A stretch of 11,971 nt of DNA, from positions 1-11,971 of the forward strand of contig CAJUBY010000051.1 in the NCBI GenBank assembly GCA_910585055.1. Direction: 5' to 3'. This document shows, piece after piece, positions 1 through 6,375 of the stretch (positions are counted from its first letter, which is position 1; each line of letters opens with the position of its first letter). A model generated the notes under the pieces. It worked only from the letters and a program-made list of their open reading frames with translations. It was not told the DNA's origin and did not search any database. A program made the translations under genes and the position numbers. The DNA is from an uncultured Christensenella sp. (GTDB lineage Bacteria > Bacillota > Clostridia > Christensenellales > Pumilibacteraceae).

Positions 1-854
1 ATCACGTCTTCTACGCCGCCCGAACCGAGAAGCGCCGGCAGGGAAATATATACGTCGTTAAGACCGTAATGACCGCGCGCAAACACGCTTACAGGCATTA
101 TCGAATGTTCGTCACTGACGATGCTTTTGCAGATACGCGTTGCGGCGGCGGCAATACCGTAATACGTCGCGCCTTTTCTGGCGATTATTTCGTACGCGGA
201 GTTTTTTACGCTGTCGGCGAGCTTTTTGCGGTTGTCCTCGTGTCCGGTGTAGCCGCAGTGCGCGCAATATTTATCTAGCGGAATGCCGCCGACGTTGGCG
301 CTCGACCACACCGCAAGCTCGCTGTCGCCGTGCTCGCCTATAACAAACGCATGTACGCTTTTGGGATCTACGTTAAGCCTGCGTCCCACCGAAAATTTAA
401 GCCGTGCGGAATCGAGGACCGTACCACTGCCGAAAACGGTGTGCTGCGGCAGACCCGACAGCTTGTAGGTAACGTATGTCATTATATCTACGGGGTTAGA
501 CACTACCATCAAAAACGCGCTGCGGTTATATTTGACTATCTGCGGCACGATCGAGCGGAACACGGCGACGTTTTTGTGTATGCAGTCCAGTCTCGTTTCG
601 CCCGGTTTCTGCCCGACGCCCGCGGCGATTATTATTATACCGCAATCCGATAGATCGCGGTATTCTCCGGCTCGGATCTCGACAGGGTGGGTGAACGGAA
701 GACAGTGGCTCAAGTCCATCGCTTCGCCGACGGCGCGGTCGCGGTCTACGTCGATGAGAAGCATGTCGGTAAACAATCCGCTTTCCATGAGCGCGAACGC
801 GGTGGTGCTGCCCACCATGCCGCACCCGATAATGGCGACTTTCCTTAAATTCAT
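1..854 (-). CDS. ldh: L-lactate dehydrogenase, 3' end cut by the window edge
   Basis: Cytoplasmic NAD-dependent enzyme interconverting pyruvate and L-lactate, regenerating NAD+ during fermentation. 284 codons are present; the family is usually about 310-320 residues, so roughly the last 30 are missing. Visible in order: Rossmann motif GCGMVG (residues 10-15), the NAD-selecting acidic residue in LLIDVD (D35), the active-site loop GQKPGETR (81-88) with Gln at the position that separates lactate from malate dehydrogenases (malate enzymes have Arg), VVSNPVD (117-123), the D148/R151 pair in VLDSARL, and GEHGDS with the catalytic His175. KGATYYGIA (227-235) is also typical. The start is the ATG at 854-852, preceded by AAGGAT about 9 bases upstream. 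It is divergent from the exporter across a 121-bp gap. I see no convincing promoter for this gene and no clear Rex site. Lactate rather than malate specificity rests mainly on Gln82 and overall similarity. Confidence 0.93.
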   Translation of the reverse strand, partial: MNLRKVAIIGCGMVGSTTAFALMESGLFTDMLLIDVDRDRAVGEAMDLSHCLPFTHPVEIRAGEYRDLSDCGIIIIAAGVGQKPGETRLDCIHKNVAVFRSIVPQIVKYNRSAFLMVVSNPVDIMTYVTYKLSGLPQHTVFGSGTVLDSARLKFSVGRRLNVDPKSVHAFVIGEHGDSELAVWSSANVGGIPLDKYCAHCGYTGHEDNRKKLADSVKNSAYEIIARKGATYYGIAAAATRICKSIVSDEHSIMPVSVFARGHYGLNDVYISLPALLGSGGVEDV

Positions 855-940
855 GGTAAATATCCTTATACGGTTTTAGGTATAGTTTCTTCGGCGCCGC
901 AAAAAGTATTCTTAATTGTATAAAACCGTACTTTTGCCGC

Positions 941-969
941 TTGCATTTTTCCGCGGAAAATAGTAATAT
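941..969 (+). promoter_or_regulatory. Predicted sigma-A promoter of the exporter gene, leaderless layout
   Basis: TTGCAT (941-946) and TAATAT (964-969) are separated by 17 bases. Only 6 bases lie between the -10 element and the ATG at 976, so a start 7 bases past the -10 would fall on the A of the start codon. There is no Shine-Dalgarno sequence. The in-frame TAA at 964-966, inside the -10 element, rules out a longer N-terminus. The AraC gene at 7161 has the same layout. Confidence 0.5.
947..960. repeat. Perfect 14-bp palindrome in the promoter spacer (operator candidate)
   Basis: TTTTCCGCGGAAAA is identical to its reverse complement and lies wholly between the -35 and -10 elements of the predicted exporter promoter, where a bound dimer would block polymerase. 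It also sits in the ldh/exporter intergenic region and could affect both genes. The binding protein is unknown, and no obvious regulator gene adjoins it. Confidence 0.45.
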
Positions 970-975
970 ATCGGT

Positions 976-3288
976 ATGAAAAAACTTGCCGAATTTATAG
1001 TGAATAAACGGTTGATACTGCTTTTTGTATTTGTCGGTGTCATAGTTTACTGCGCGTTCGGCATTCCCAAAATAAAGGTAGAGTACGACATAACTCAATA
1101 TCTGCCCGGCGATACGGATACGGCAAAAGCCATCGCCGTAATGGATAAGGAGTTCGCCGCGCTCGGTTCGGCGACTTTTCTCGTCGAAAATGTTACGCCC
1201 GAACAGGCGGAAGATCTTGCGACATACATAAACGGTTTGGACGGAGTATCGCAATTGACGTTCGATCCCGACAGCGTAGGCAATTACAAAGACGGCTATG
1301 CGCTGTTTAACGTGTTTTTCACGGGCGGCAACGGCGATAAACGCGCGGTCGCCGCATACGGCGCCGTAACGGAACACCTTAAAAAGGGCGGATATGCGTT
1401 TTGTGTTCCAACGCCGCTCGTAAACAATTACGCCGAAACTCTTTCAAGCGAAATGACTGTGATAATAGCGATAGCGGCGGCGGTCATAATCGCTGTATTG
1501 CTGTTCACGTCCAAAAGCTTTGCGGAGGTTTTGGCTTTTCCGGTGGTGTTCGGAGTCGCGGCGGTACTCAACATGGGAACAAACCATTGGCTTGGCAAAA
1601 TTTCGTTCGTGTCTAATACCGTATGTATAATACTTCAGCTTGCACTCGCTATAGACTACGCAATTATTCTGTGCCACAGGTTTACGGAAGAAAAGGACAA
1701 ACATCCGGGCGACCCTCAAACTGCGCTCGTCGCCGCGCTTACGAAGGCGATCCCCGAAATAGCGTCGAGTTCGCTTACTACGGTATCGGGGCTTGTCGCG
1801 CTCATGTTCATGCAGTTGGGACTGGGATTCGATCTCGGTATGGTGCTTGCGAAAAGCATAATATGCTCGCTGCTGACGGTGTTCTTTCTTATGCCTTGCA
1901 TACTGTTATGGCTTTCGAAGCTTATGGATAAGACCCGTCACCGCAGTTTCGTGCCGAAAGTACGGTTTTTGGGAAGTGGTGTCGTTAAGATAAGGTACGC
2001 AGTCGTAGCGGTGTTCGTCGTGATGTTCGGAATCGGCGCATGGCTGAGTCAAAACGTAAAGTTCTGTTACAGTCAGGATTCAATCGTCACTTCGCGCCCG
2101 ACCGAGACCATGTCCGCGCAAGCCAAGCAGAGCGAGATCTTCGGTATAAGCAACGCATTTGTCATACTTGTGCCGAAAACGACGGAGCCTGATATACAGC
2201 GACTTATAATAGATACGGTTTCCGCCGAACCGCTGATCGATTCCGCGCTCGGCTGGGCTGCCGTAAAACTGCCTTCGCGCACCGATCCGCAAAAATCATA
2301 TTATTTGACGGACAGGATAAATTATTCCGATCTTTCGGATCTGACGGGAATAGACGAAAATAAAACGCGCACGCTGTTTGCGCTGTATGCGTTGAGCCAC
2401 GGCGGTTTGGGCGGCGTTTCCGTAGACGATTACCGCGTGACCGCGTCCGACCTGTTCGAATATGTTTTCTCTAACGACGGAATAGCCGATATAGTCGGTC
2501 CCGATATCGCCGCACTTAAAAAGACTTTGGAGTTCGGCAAGAGCCAGCTCGTCGGGGAAGCGCATTACAGGCTGGTTTTCAATATAGCGGCGTCTGTGGA
2601 AGCGCCGGAGACTTTCGCTTTGATAGAACGGTTGACGGCAGCCGTAAAGAGCATAGATAAAAATGCGGTGTTTGCCGGATCCGCCATGAGCGCGTATGAC
2701 CTTAACGGATCGTTCACGCACGATAATATCTTAATAACGATACTTACCGTCGCGTTTGTTTTTTTGATACTCGCTTTTACATTCCGGTCGTGGGGCATCC
2801 CAATAGTGTTAGTCGCGGTCATACAGGGCGCGATATTCATGAACTTTTCTTTGCCGGTTATTACCGGCGGAAATCTGTTCTTTTTTGTATATCTGATAGC
2901 GAGCGCAATACAAATGGGCGCTACGATCGATTACGCCATACTGCTGACTAACAGATTCCGAATGTACAATGCGTCTGTGCCGAGAAAGACTGCTGTCGTA
3001 AACGCGGTGTCGGAAGCTTTCCCTACGATAATGACCTCGGGCACGATAATGACGGTCGCGGCGTTTTTGGTCGGGGCCATGACGACCGATCCGCTTATAT
3101 CGTCTATGGGTATGACGCTGGGCACGGGAACGCTTATTTCCATAGCGTGCGTGCTTACTGCATTGCCTGCGCTGCTGTATATGTTAAGTCCGTTGCTAGC
3201 AAAAACGGTGATCGGGAAACGCAGGCGCGCAAAGGACATCGTAATGCCCAACCCGAGCATTCCGCCCGACAGAACGGCATTTTTATGA
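976..3288 (+). CDS. MMPL/RND-superfamily membrane exporter
   Basis: Integral membrane protein of 770 residues, predicted to use the proton gradient to move a hydrophobic or amphipathic substrate outward; the substrate cannot be read from sequence. It has the two-fold repeat of the superfamily. Half one has one N-terminal helix (about 11-31), an extracytoplasmic domain (about 32-158) and helices near 161-178, 184-200, 208-232, 260-280 and 290-314. Half two has a helix near 340-358, a longer extracytoplasmic domain (about 360-583) and five helices between 585 and 738. Each half carries the Asp-Tyr pair in its fourth helix (AIDY, D227/Y228; TIDY, D652/Y653) that forms the proton relay in MmpL-type transporters. 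The ATG at 976 is the earliest possible start because an in-frame TAA lies at 964; it has no ribosome binding site. The next gene, ade, begins 46 bp downstream with its own site and may be co-transcribed. Confidence 0.88.
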   Translation: MKKLAEFIVNKRLILLFVFVGVIVYCAFGIPKIKVEYDITQYLPGDTDTAKAIAVMDKEFAALGSATFLVENVTPEQAEDLATYINGLDGVSQLTFDPDSVGNYKDGYALFNVFFTGGNGDKRAVAAYGAVTEHLKKGGYAFCVPTPLVNNYAETLSSEMTVIIAIAAAVIIAVLLFTSKSFAEVLAFPVVFGVAAVLNMGTNHWLGKISFVSNTVCIILQLALAIDYAIILCHRFTEEKDKHPGDPQTALVAALTKAIPEIASSSLTTVSGLVALMFMQLGLGFDLGMVLAKSIICSLLTVFFLMPCILLWLSKLMDKTRHRSFVPKVRFLGSGVVKIRYAVVAVFVVMFGIGAWLSQNVKFCYSQDSIVTSRPTETMSAQAKQSEIFGISNAFVILVPKTTEPDIQRLIIDTVSAEPLIDSALGWAAVKLPSRTDPQKSYYLTDRINYSDLSDLTGIDENKTRTLFALYALSHGGLGGVSVDDYRVTASDLFEYVFSNDGIADIVGPDIAALKKTLEFGKSQLVGEAHYRLVFNIAASVEAPETFALIERLTAAVKSIDKNAVFAGSAMSAYDLNGSFTHDNILITILTVAFVFLILAFTFRSWGIPIVLVAVIQGAIFMNFSLPVITGGNLFFFVYLIASAIQMGATIDYAILLTNRFRMYNASVPRKTAVVNAVSEAFPTIMTSGTIMTVAAFLVGAMTTDPLISSMGMTLGTGTLISIACVLTALPALLYMLSPLLAKTVIGKRRRAKDIVMPNPSIPPDRTAFL

Positions 3289-3334
3289 TTTGAAATAGGC
3301 GCGGTAAGCGCGCAAAATATTTACGGAGAAGGAT

Positions 3335-4990
3335 ATGAAGAAACTTATAGACGTAGCCATGGGGCGCGTAAAAGCGGATACGGTCATTAAAAACACGACC
3401 GTGGTCGACGTGTTCAACGGCGGTTACATAAAAGGCGACGTAGCCGTTTGCGGCGATAAGATCGCGGGAGTAGGCGAGTATTCGGGCGATACCGAGATCG
3501 ACGGAAGCGGAAAATACGTAATGCCGTCGTTCTACGATACGCATATGCATTTCGAGTCGGTCATGATCCGTCCGAGCGAATATTTAAAGCTTGCGGTGCC
3601 GCGCGGAGTTACCGCGCTTAACGCCGATCCGCACGAAATAGCCAACGTATGCGGCGAGAAAGGTATAAAATTTATGCTGGAAGACGTAAAAGGCATTCCT
3701 TGCGACGTGCATTTTATGATGCCGTCGTGCGTTCCCAGCACTCCGGAAGATAAAGCCGGCTGTGTGCTGGGCGCGTCGGACGTCAAGCGAATATCGGAAA
3801 AATACGGGTTGTTCGGGCTGGGAGAGATGATGAATTTCCCGGGCGTCGTGAACTGTGTTCCGGACGTTATCGAAAAGTTGGAAGCTTTCGAAATAACGGA
3901 CGGTCATGCGCCGTCTGTATACGGCAACGCGTTGAACGCTTATCTTTGCGGCAATATACTGACCGATCACGAATGCGAAACGGCTGAAGAAGCGCGCGAA
4001 AAGATAAGCAAGGGCATGTACGTTATGATCCGCGAGGGCAGTCAGACAAAAAATCTGCGCACGATCATAAAAGCGGCGGATAAAAAAAATCTGCGTAGGT
4101 TTTTGTTCTGTACGGACGACCGCAACGTCGAAGACCTGTGCGAACTCGGCACGGTTGGCAACGCCGTGCGTCTGGCGGTCGAATGCGGTATGGATCCCGT
4201 CGACGCTATCACCGTGGCGTCGCTCAATGCTTTCGAGGCATACGGCATAAAAAATCACGGTGCGATCGCGCCCGGGTACTCGGCGGATCTTCTTATATGT
4301 GCCGACAATGTTGCGCGCGAAATAGAATACGTATTTTATCAAGGCAGACCTGTCGCAAAAAACGGCAAGCCGCTGTTCGGCGTTACGCCTGCCGATACTT
4401 CGCCTCTTCGCGGCAGCGTAAATATAAAGCCCGTTAAATTGGGTGATCTCGACTTCGAGTTTAAAAAGGGTATGCCTGTCATGCGCGTGTTTCCGAATAC
4501 GGTGGTTACGGAAACCGTACGGGCGGAAAGCAAAGACGGTTTGAATCTTATGTGCTGTATCGAGCGGCACGGTGCGAGCGGCATGATAGGACACTGTTAC
4601 GTCGACGGGTTTGCGCTCAAAAACGGCGCGATCGCGCAGACGGTTGGGCACGACGCGCACAATATAACGGTGCTGGGCGATAATGCCGAAGATATGTTGA
4701 CTGCCGTAAACGGACTTGATAAAGACGGCGGACTGGTGCTCGTAAAGAACGGGAAATTGATAGGCAGACTGCAACTGGAGATCGCGGGGCTTATGACGGA
4801 AGCGCCTGCGGACAAGGCATTAAAGGTACGCGCGGAACTCTTTAAAGCGCTGTCGGAAATGGATTACAATAAGAATATAGAACCGTTCATGCTGCTGTCG
4901 TTTATGACTCTTATAGTAATTCCCGACGCAAAACTCAACCATAAAGGGCTGTTCAGCGTAAAGGATTGGGATTACCTTTACCGCGGTTGA
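3335..4990 (+). CDS. ade: Adenine deaminase
   Basis: Cytoplasmic metal-dependent hydrolase of the amidohydrolase superfamily converting adenine to hypoxanthine and ammonia (purine salvage, EC 3.5.4.2). 551 residues, a little shorter than the 577-588 of the Bacillus and E. coli enzymes but complete at both ends. Metal and active-site motifs: DTHMHFES with HxH at H70/H72, DPHE (98-101), GLGEMMN with E164, DGHAP with H191, TDHE with H212, CTDDR with D261/D262. The C-terminal adenine-deaminase domain shows VGHDAHN (437-443). The start ATG is preceded by GGAGAAGG (3325-3332). It follows the exporter by 46 bp in the same direction, so an operon is likely, although no shared function is obvious. The upstream gap is too short for a purine riboswitch. 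I see no intrinsic terminator after it. Confidence 0.94.
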   Translation: MKKLIDVAMGRVKADTVIKNTTVVDVFNGGYIKGDVAVCGDKIAGVGEYSGDTEIDGSGKYVMPSFYDTHMHFESVMIRPSEYLKLAVPRGVTALNADPHEIANVCGEKGIKFMLEDVKGIPCDVHFMMPSCVPSTPEDKAGCVLGASDVKRISEKYGLFGLGEMMNFPGVVNCVPDVIEKLEAFEITDGHAPSVYGNALNAYLCGNILTDHECETAEEAREKISKGMYVMIREGSQTKNLRTIIKAADKKNLRRFLFCTDDRNVEDLCELGTVGNAVRLAVECGMDPVDAITVASLNAFEAYGIKNHGAIAPGYSADLLICADNVAREIEYVFYQGRPVAKNGKPLFGVTPADTSPLRGSVNIKPVKLGDLDFEFKKGMPVMRVFPNTVVTETVRAESKDGLNLMCCIERHGASGMIGHCYVDGFALKNGAIAQTVGHDAHNITVLGDNAEDMLTAVNGLDKDGGLVLVKNGKLIGRLQLEIAGLMTEAPADKALKVRAELFKALSEMDYNKNIEPFMLLSFMTLIVIPDAKLNHKGLFSVKDWDYLYRG

Positions 4991-5025
4991 GTTAATTTAA
5001 ACGGTCGATTTTAGGGGGGACAGTT

Positions 5026-5100
5026 ATGCGGTTTTCTGTTTTAGGCGAAAAATTAGATGAACTTATATACGGAGCCGTGGTAAATAAAAAACATAAATGA
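5026..5100 (+). CDS. 24-codon ORF, possible small protein or gene remnant
   Basis: ATG to TGA encodes 24 residues beginning MRFSVLGEKLDELIYGAV and ending in a basic tail (NKKHK). The purine run GGGGGGA (5014-5020) ends 5 bases before the ATG, a good ribosome binding site. It lies 35 bp after the adenine deaminase and ahead of the promoter at 5127. No family is recognised. It could be a real small protein, the stump of a lost gene, or chance. Confidence 0.3.
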   Translation: MRFSVLGEKLDELIYGAVVNKKHK

Positions 5101-5124
5101 TTACATTCGTTTATTCTGATTGCA

Positions 5125-5145
5125 TATTGACAACAAATGTCAATA
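5125..5145. repeat. 21-bp interrupted palindrome overlapping the -35 element (operator candidate)
   Basis: TATTGACA (5125-5132), five bases, then TGTCAATA (5138-5145): perfect 8-bp inverted arms. The left arm contains the whole -35 hexamer and the right arm covers the start of the spacer, so a dimer bound here would exclude RNA polymerase. No regulator gene is adjacent, and I cannot assign the binding protein. Confidence 0.5.
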
Positions 5146-5155
5146 ATGATATAAT
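5127..5155 (+). promoter_or_regulatory. Perfect consensus sigma-A promoter with extended -10
   Basis: TTGACA (5127-5132), a 17-base spacer and TATAAT (5150-5155), with TG one base upstream of the -10 element (TGATATAAT). Every base matches consensus. The transcription start is expected near 5162. This would drive the lipoprotein pair at 5300-6372 with a leader of about 138 bases, or the 5198 ORF with about 36. Such a strong promoter probably needs repression, which fits the overlapping palindrome. Confidence 0.85.
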
Positions 5156-5197
5156 GTAAATATATAAATTTGATTAAGATTACGGGGGCAACGCGGT

Positions 5198-5380
5198 ATG
5201 GACGACGTATCGGGATTACATATCGGATGCATAGGATCATGTTACAATACCTCTGCCAAGCCCGTTATTACGCATTCTATTATATTTCACGGTGCCGATA
5301 TGAAAAAAATTTTTATGTATTTTATTAAGTTCGATATTCGCACTGCTGTGTTTTTCCTGCGGAAACGATGCCGCAGATAA
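5198..5380 (+). CDS. 60-codon ORF running into the frameshifted lipoprotein start, doubtful
   Basis: Starts at an ATG with GGGGG (5184-5188) 9 bases upstream, so initiation is plausible. The first 34 residues resemble no family I know. Residue 35 onward (ATG at 5300) reads MKKIFMYFIKFDIRT and ends in a basic tail, FLRKRCRR. That second part is best explained as the wrong-frame reading of a lipoprotein signal peptide broken at the A7T5 tract (5303-5314). The ORF may be only a consequence of that frameshift, or a leader peptide translated into the slippery tract. A gene caller would probably report it; I doubt it is a functional protein. Confidence 0.25.
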   Translation: MDDVSGLHIGCIGSCYNTSAKPVITHSIIFHGADMKKIFMYFIKFDIRTAVFFLRKRCRR

Positions 5381-5384
5381 AACC
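5300..5384 (+). pseudogene. Frame-shifted 5' end (signal peptide) of the first lipoprotein paralog
   Basis: The ATG at 5300 is followed by seven A and five T (5303-5314). As given, this frame runs to a TAA at 5380. With one base fewer in the tract the codons become MKKFLCILLSSIFALLCFSC, then GNDAADKTM, passing without a stop into the ORF at 5385. That is a textbook lipoprotein signal peptide: basic start, hydrophobic core, lipobox cysteine. The motif CFSCG matches CFGCG at the same place in the paralog at 5842. The full gene is therefore most likely 5300-5831. The break may be a sequencing error, a fixed mutation, or a phase-variable or slippage-corrected site. Confidence 0.75.
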
Positions 5385-5831
5385 ATGCAAACAAATAAAA
5401 ATCGCGGCTATATGCTTACTCATTACGACGTCGTAACGTGTTATTTGTTAAATGACGATTTCAATATTAAGAGAACATACGGGGAGATTCACGGATCTGC
5501 TACCGTCGGCATGGTCGAAAGCATTTACGACGGCGTGGCGGTGCTTCGGACTGGCGAAAGGTATTATTTGCAAGTCGGTATGACTGTTACATTTTCGTAT
5601 TGCGAAATTCCCGATAAAGAACGAATAGCCGTCGAAAGCGACGAGAACTGCATTCGATTGATCAGACGCAGCGATCTCGACAGCGAGTATTTTGCCGTAT
5701 ATGAATTGGTTCCGTTAAAATCGTGCTCCGGGACGGTTTTAACGGCAAAATGCAGACGTTATCGCAATTCTTCCGATCCGCAATATCTCGATCCGTGGAT
5801 CGTGTACGCAATATCGATCAAAATTTTGTGA
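5385..5831 (+). CDS. Small predicted lipoprotein paralog A, main body (start displaced by frameshift)
   Basis: 148 codons from the first in-frame ATG. No ribosome binding site precedes that ATG, and upstream in-frame sequence back to 5304 encodes a lipoprotein signal peptide, so the true start is probably 5300 plus a one-base frame correction. No family is recognised. It is clearly paralogous to the next gene: ERYYLQVGMTV (58-68) matches DRKYYIKVGETV there, IRRSDLD (93-99) matches IRRKDLD, and VYELVPLKSC matches IYEMMPLRTC, with similar spacing and a hydrophobic C-terminal strand (AISIKIL). A predicted outer-face membrane-anchored beta-rich protein of unknown role. Its stop is 10 bp before paralog B, so the two are probably one transcript from the promoter at 5127. 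A long inverted repeat lies near its 3' end (5712-5745). Confidence 0.7.
   Translation: MQTNKNRGYMLTHYDVVTCYLLNDDFNIKRTYGEIHGSATVGMVESIYDGVAVLRTGERYYLQVGMTVTFSYCEIPDKERIAVESDENCIRLIRRSDLDSEYFAVYELVPLKSCSGTVLTAKCRRYRNSSDPQYLDPWIVYAISIKIL
5712..5745. repeat. 13-bp-stem inverted repeat inside a coding region
   Basis: CCGTTAAAATCGT (5712-5724) pairs with ACGGTTTTAACGG (5733-5745): 12 Watson-Crick pairs plus one G-U, closing an 8-base loop GCTCCGGG. It lies in codons for the VPLKSC...TVLT part of paralog A. No U-run follows, so it is not a standard terminator. The equivalent part of paralog B has no such hairpin. Confidence 0.6.
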
Positions 5832-5841
5832 GAATGTTATT

Positions 5842-6372
5842 ATGAAAAAAATCACAAAAGCATTTGTAATTTCGGCGTGTATGCCGATAGCGTTCGCTTG
5901 TTTCGGTTGCGGCGACACCGATAAACAGAGTTATGCGCTTTTTTCCGAACCGGTCGTTACCGGTTATATAATCGACGATAATTTCAGACAGGTCGGCGTA
6001 TACGGGGAGACTGAGAGCATAAAAGTCGACGGGAAGTTCGTATATAAATTGAATTACGATAAAACGGTTCGCGTTTATGCCGATAGAAAGTATTATATAA
6101 AGGTAGGCGAAACCGTTTATCCCGATTATTTGCCGAAAGAAATCGCCGACGTCGACGAGTCGCGAATCGATTGCGACGAGGAATATATTGTTATGATCCG
6201 ACGTAAAGATTTGGACGGAACGCATTTTATGATTTATGAGATGATGCCGTTGCGGACTTGCGAAAAAACCGAGATCACTTTCGCATACTATGACGGAAGA
6301 CGCTCGGACGGCGCCGACGATGATACGGCAGGGCGGTGGCTGTCGTATACCGCCGTTTTGGAAATATTTTAA
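5842..6372 (+). CDS. Small predicted lipoprotein paralog B, unknown family
   Basis: 176 residues. The N-terminus MKKITKAFVISACMPIAF is a lipoprotein signal; the lipidated cysteine is C23 in CFGC or C20 in AFAC, so the protein should be anchored on the outer face of the cytoplasmic membrane. The mature part is polar, acidic and probably beta-rich, with DRKYYIKVGETV (81-92), IRRKDLD (119-125) and IYEMMPLRTC (131-140) shared with paralog A. I recognise no domain or catalytic motif. The gene starts 10 bp after paralog A; only a weak GAGA (5830-5833) precedes the ATG. It ends 3 bp before the convergent AraC gene stop, with no GC-rich terminator between them. Both paralogs look lineage-restricted. 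Confidence 0.8.
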   Translation: MKKITKAFVISACMPIAFACFGCGDTDKQSYALFSEPVVTGYIIDDNFRQVGVYGETESIKVDGKFVYKLNYDKTVRVYADRKYYIKVGETVYPDYLPKEIADVDESRIDCDEEYIVMIRRKDLDGTHFMIYEMMPLRTCEKTEITFAYYDGRRSDGADDDTAGRWLSYTAVLEIF

Positions 6373-6375
6373 AAA

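Noticed and set aside
855..940. Rex-type redox operator or clear promoter for ldh
   Set aside because: No TTGTGA-N-TCACAA-like inverted repeat is found, and -10-like TATACC or TACAAT on the minus strand lack a matching -35.
526..1377. 283-codon open frame on the minus strand
   Set aside because: It runs through both the ldh start and the exporter gene in another frame and has a basic, low-information translation; a shadow frame.
3289..3334. Possible purine riboswitch before adenine deaminase
   Set aside because: The gap is only 46 bases, too short for a purine aptamer plus expression platform, and no pairing typical of one is visible.
3584..4774. 396-codon open frame on the minus strand
   Set aside because: Antisense to adenine deaminase, whose metal-binding motifs are complete; the antisense translation shows no domain.
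5239..5328. Short ORF with GGAT before its ATG in the leader ahead of the lipoprotein pair
   Set aside because: Tyr-rich meaningless translation that stops inside the A7T5-adjacent region; the 5198 and 5300 starts explain this stretch better.
5948..5965. AACCGGT-CGTT-ACCGGTT hairpin within paralog B
   Set aside because: Only a 7-bp stem, inside codons for EPVVTGY, with no U-run or counterpart elsewhere; likely chance.
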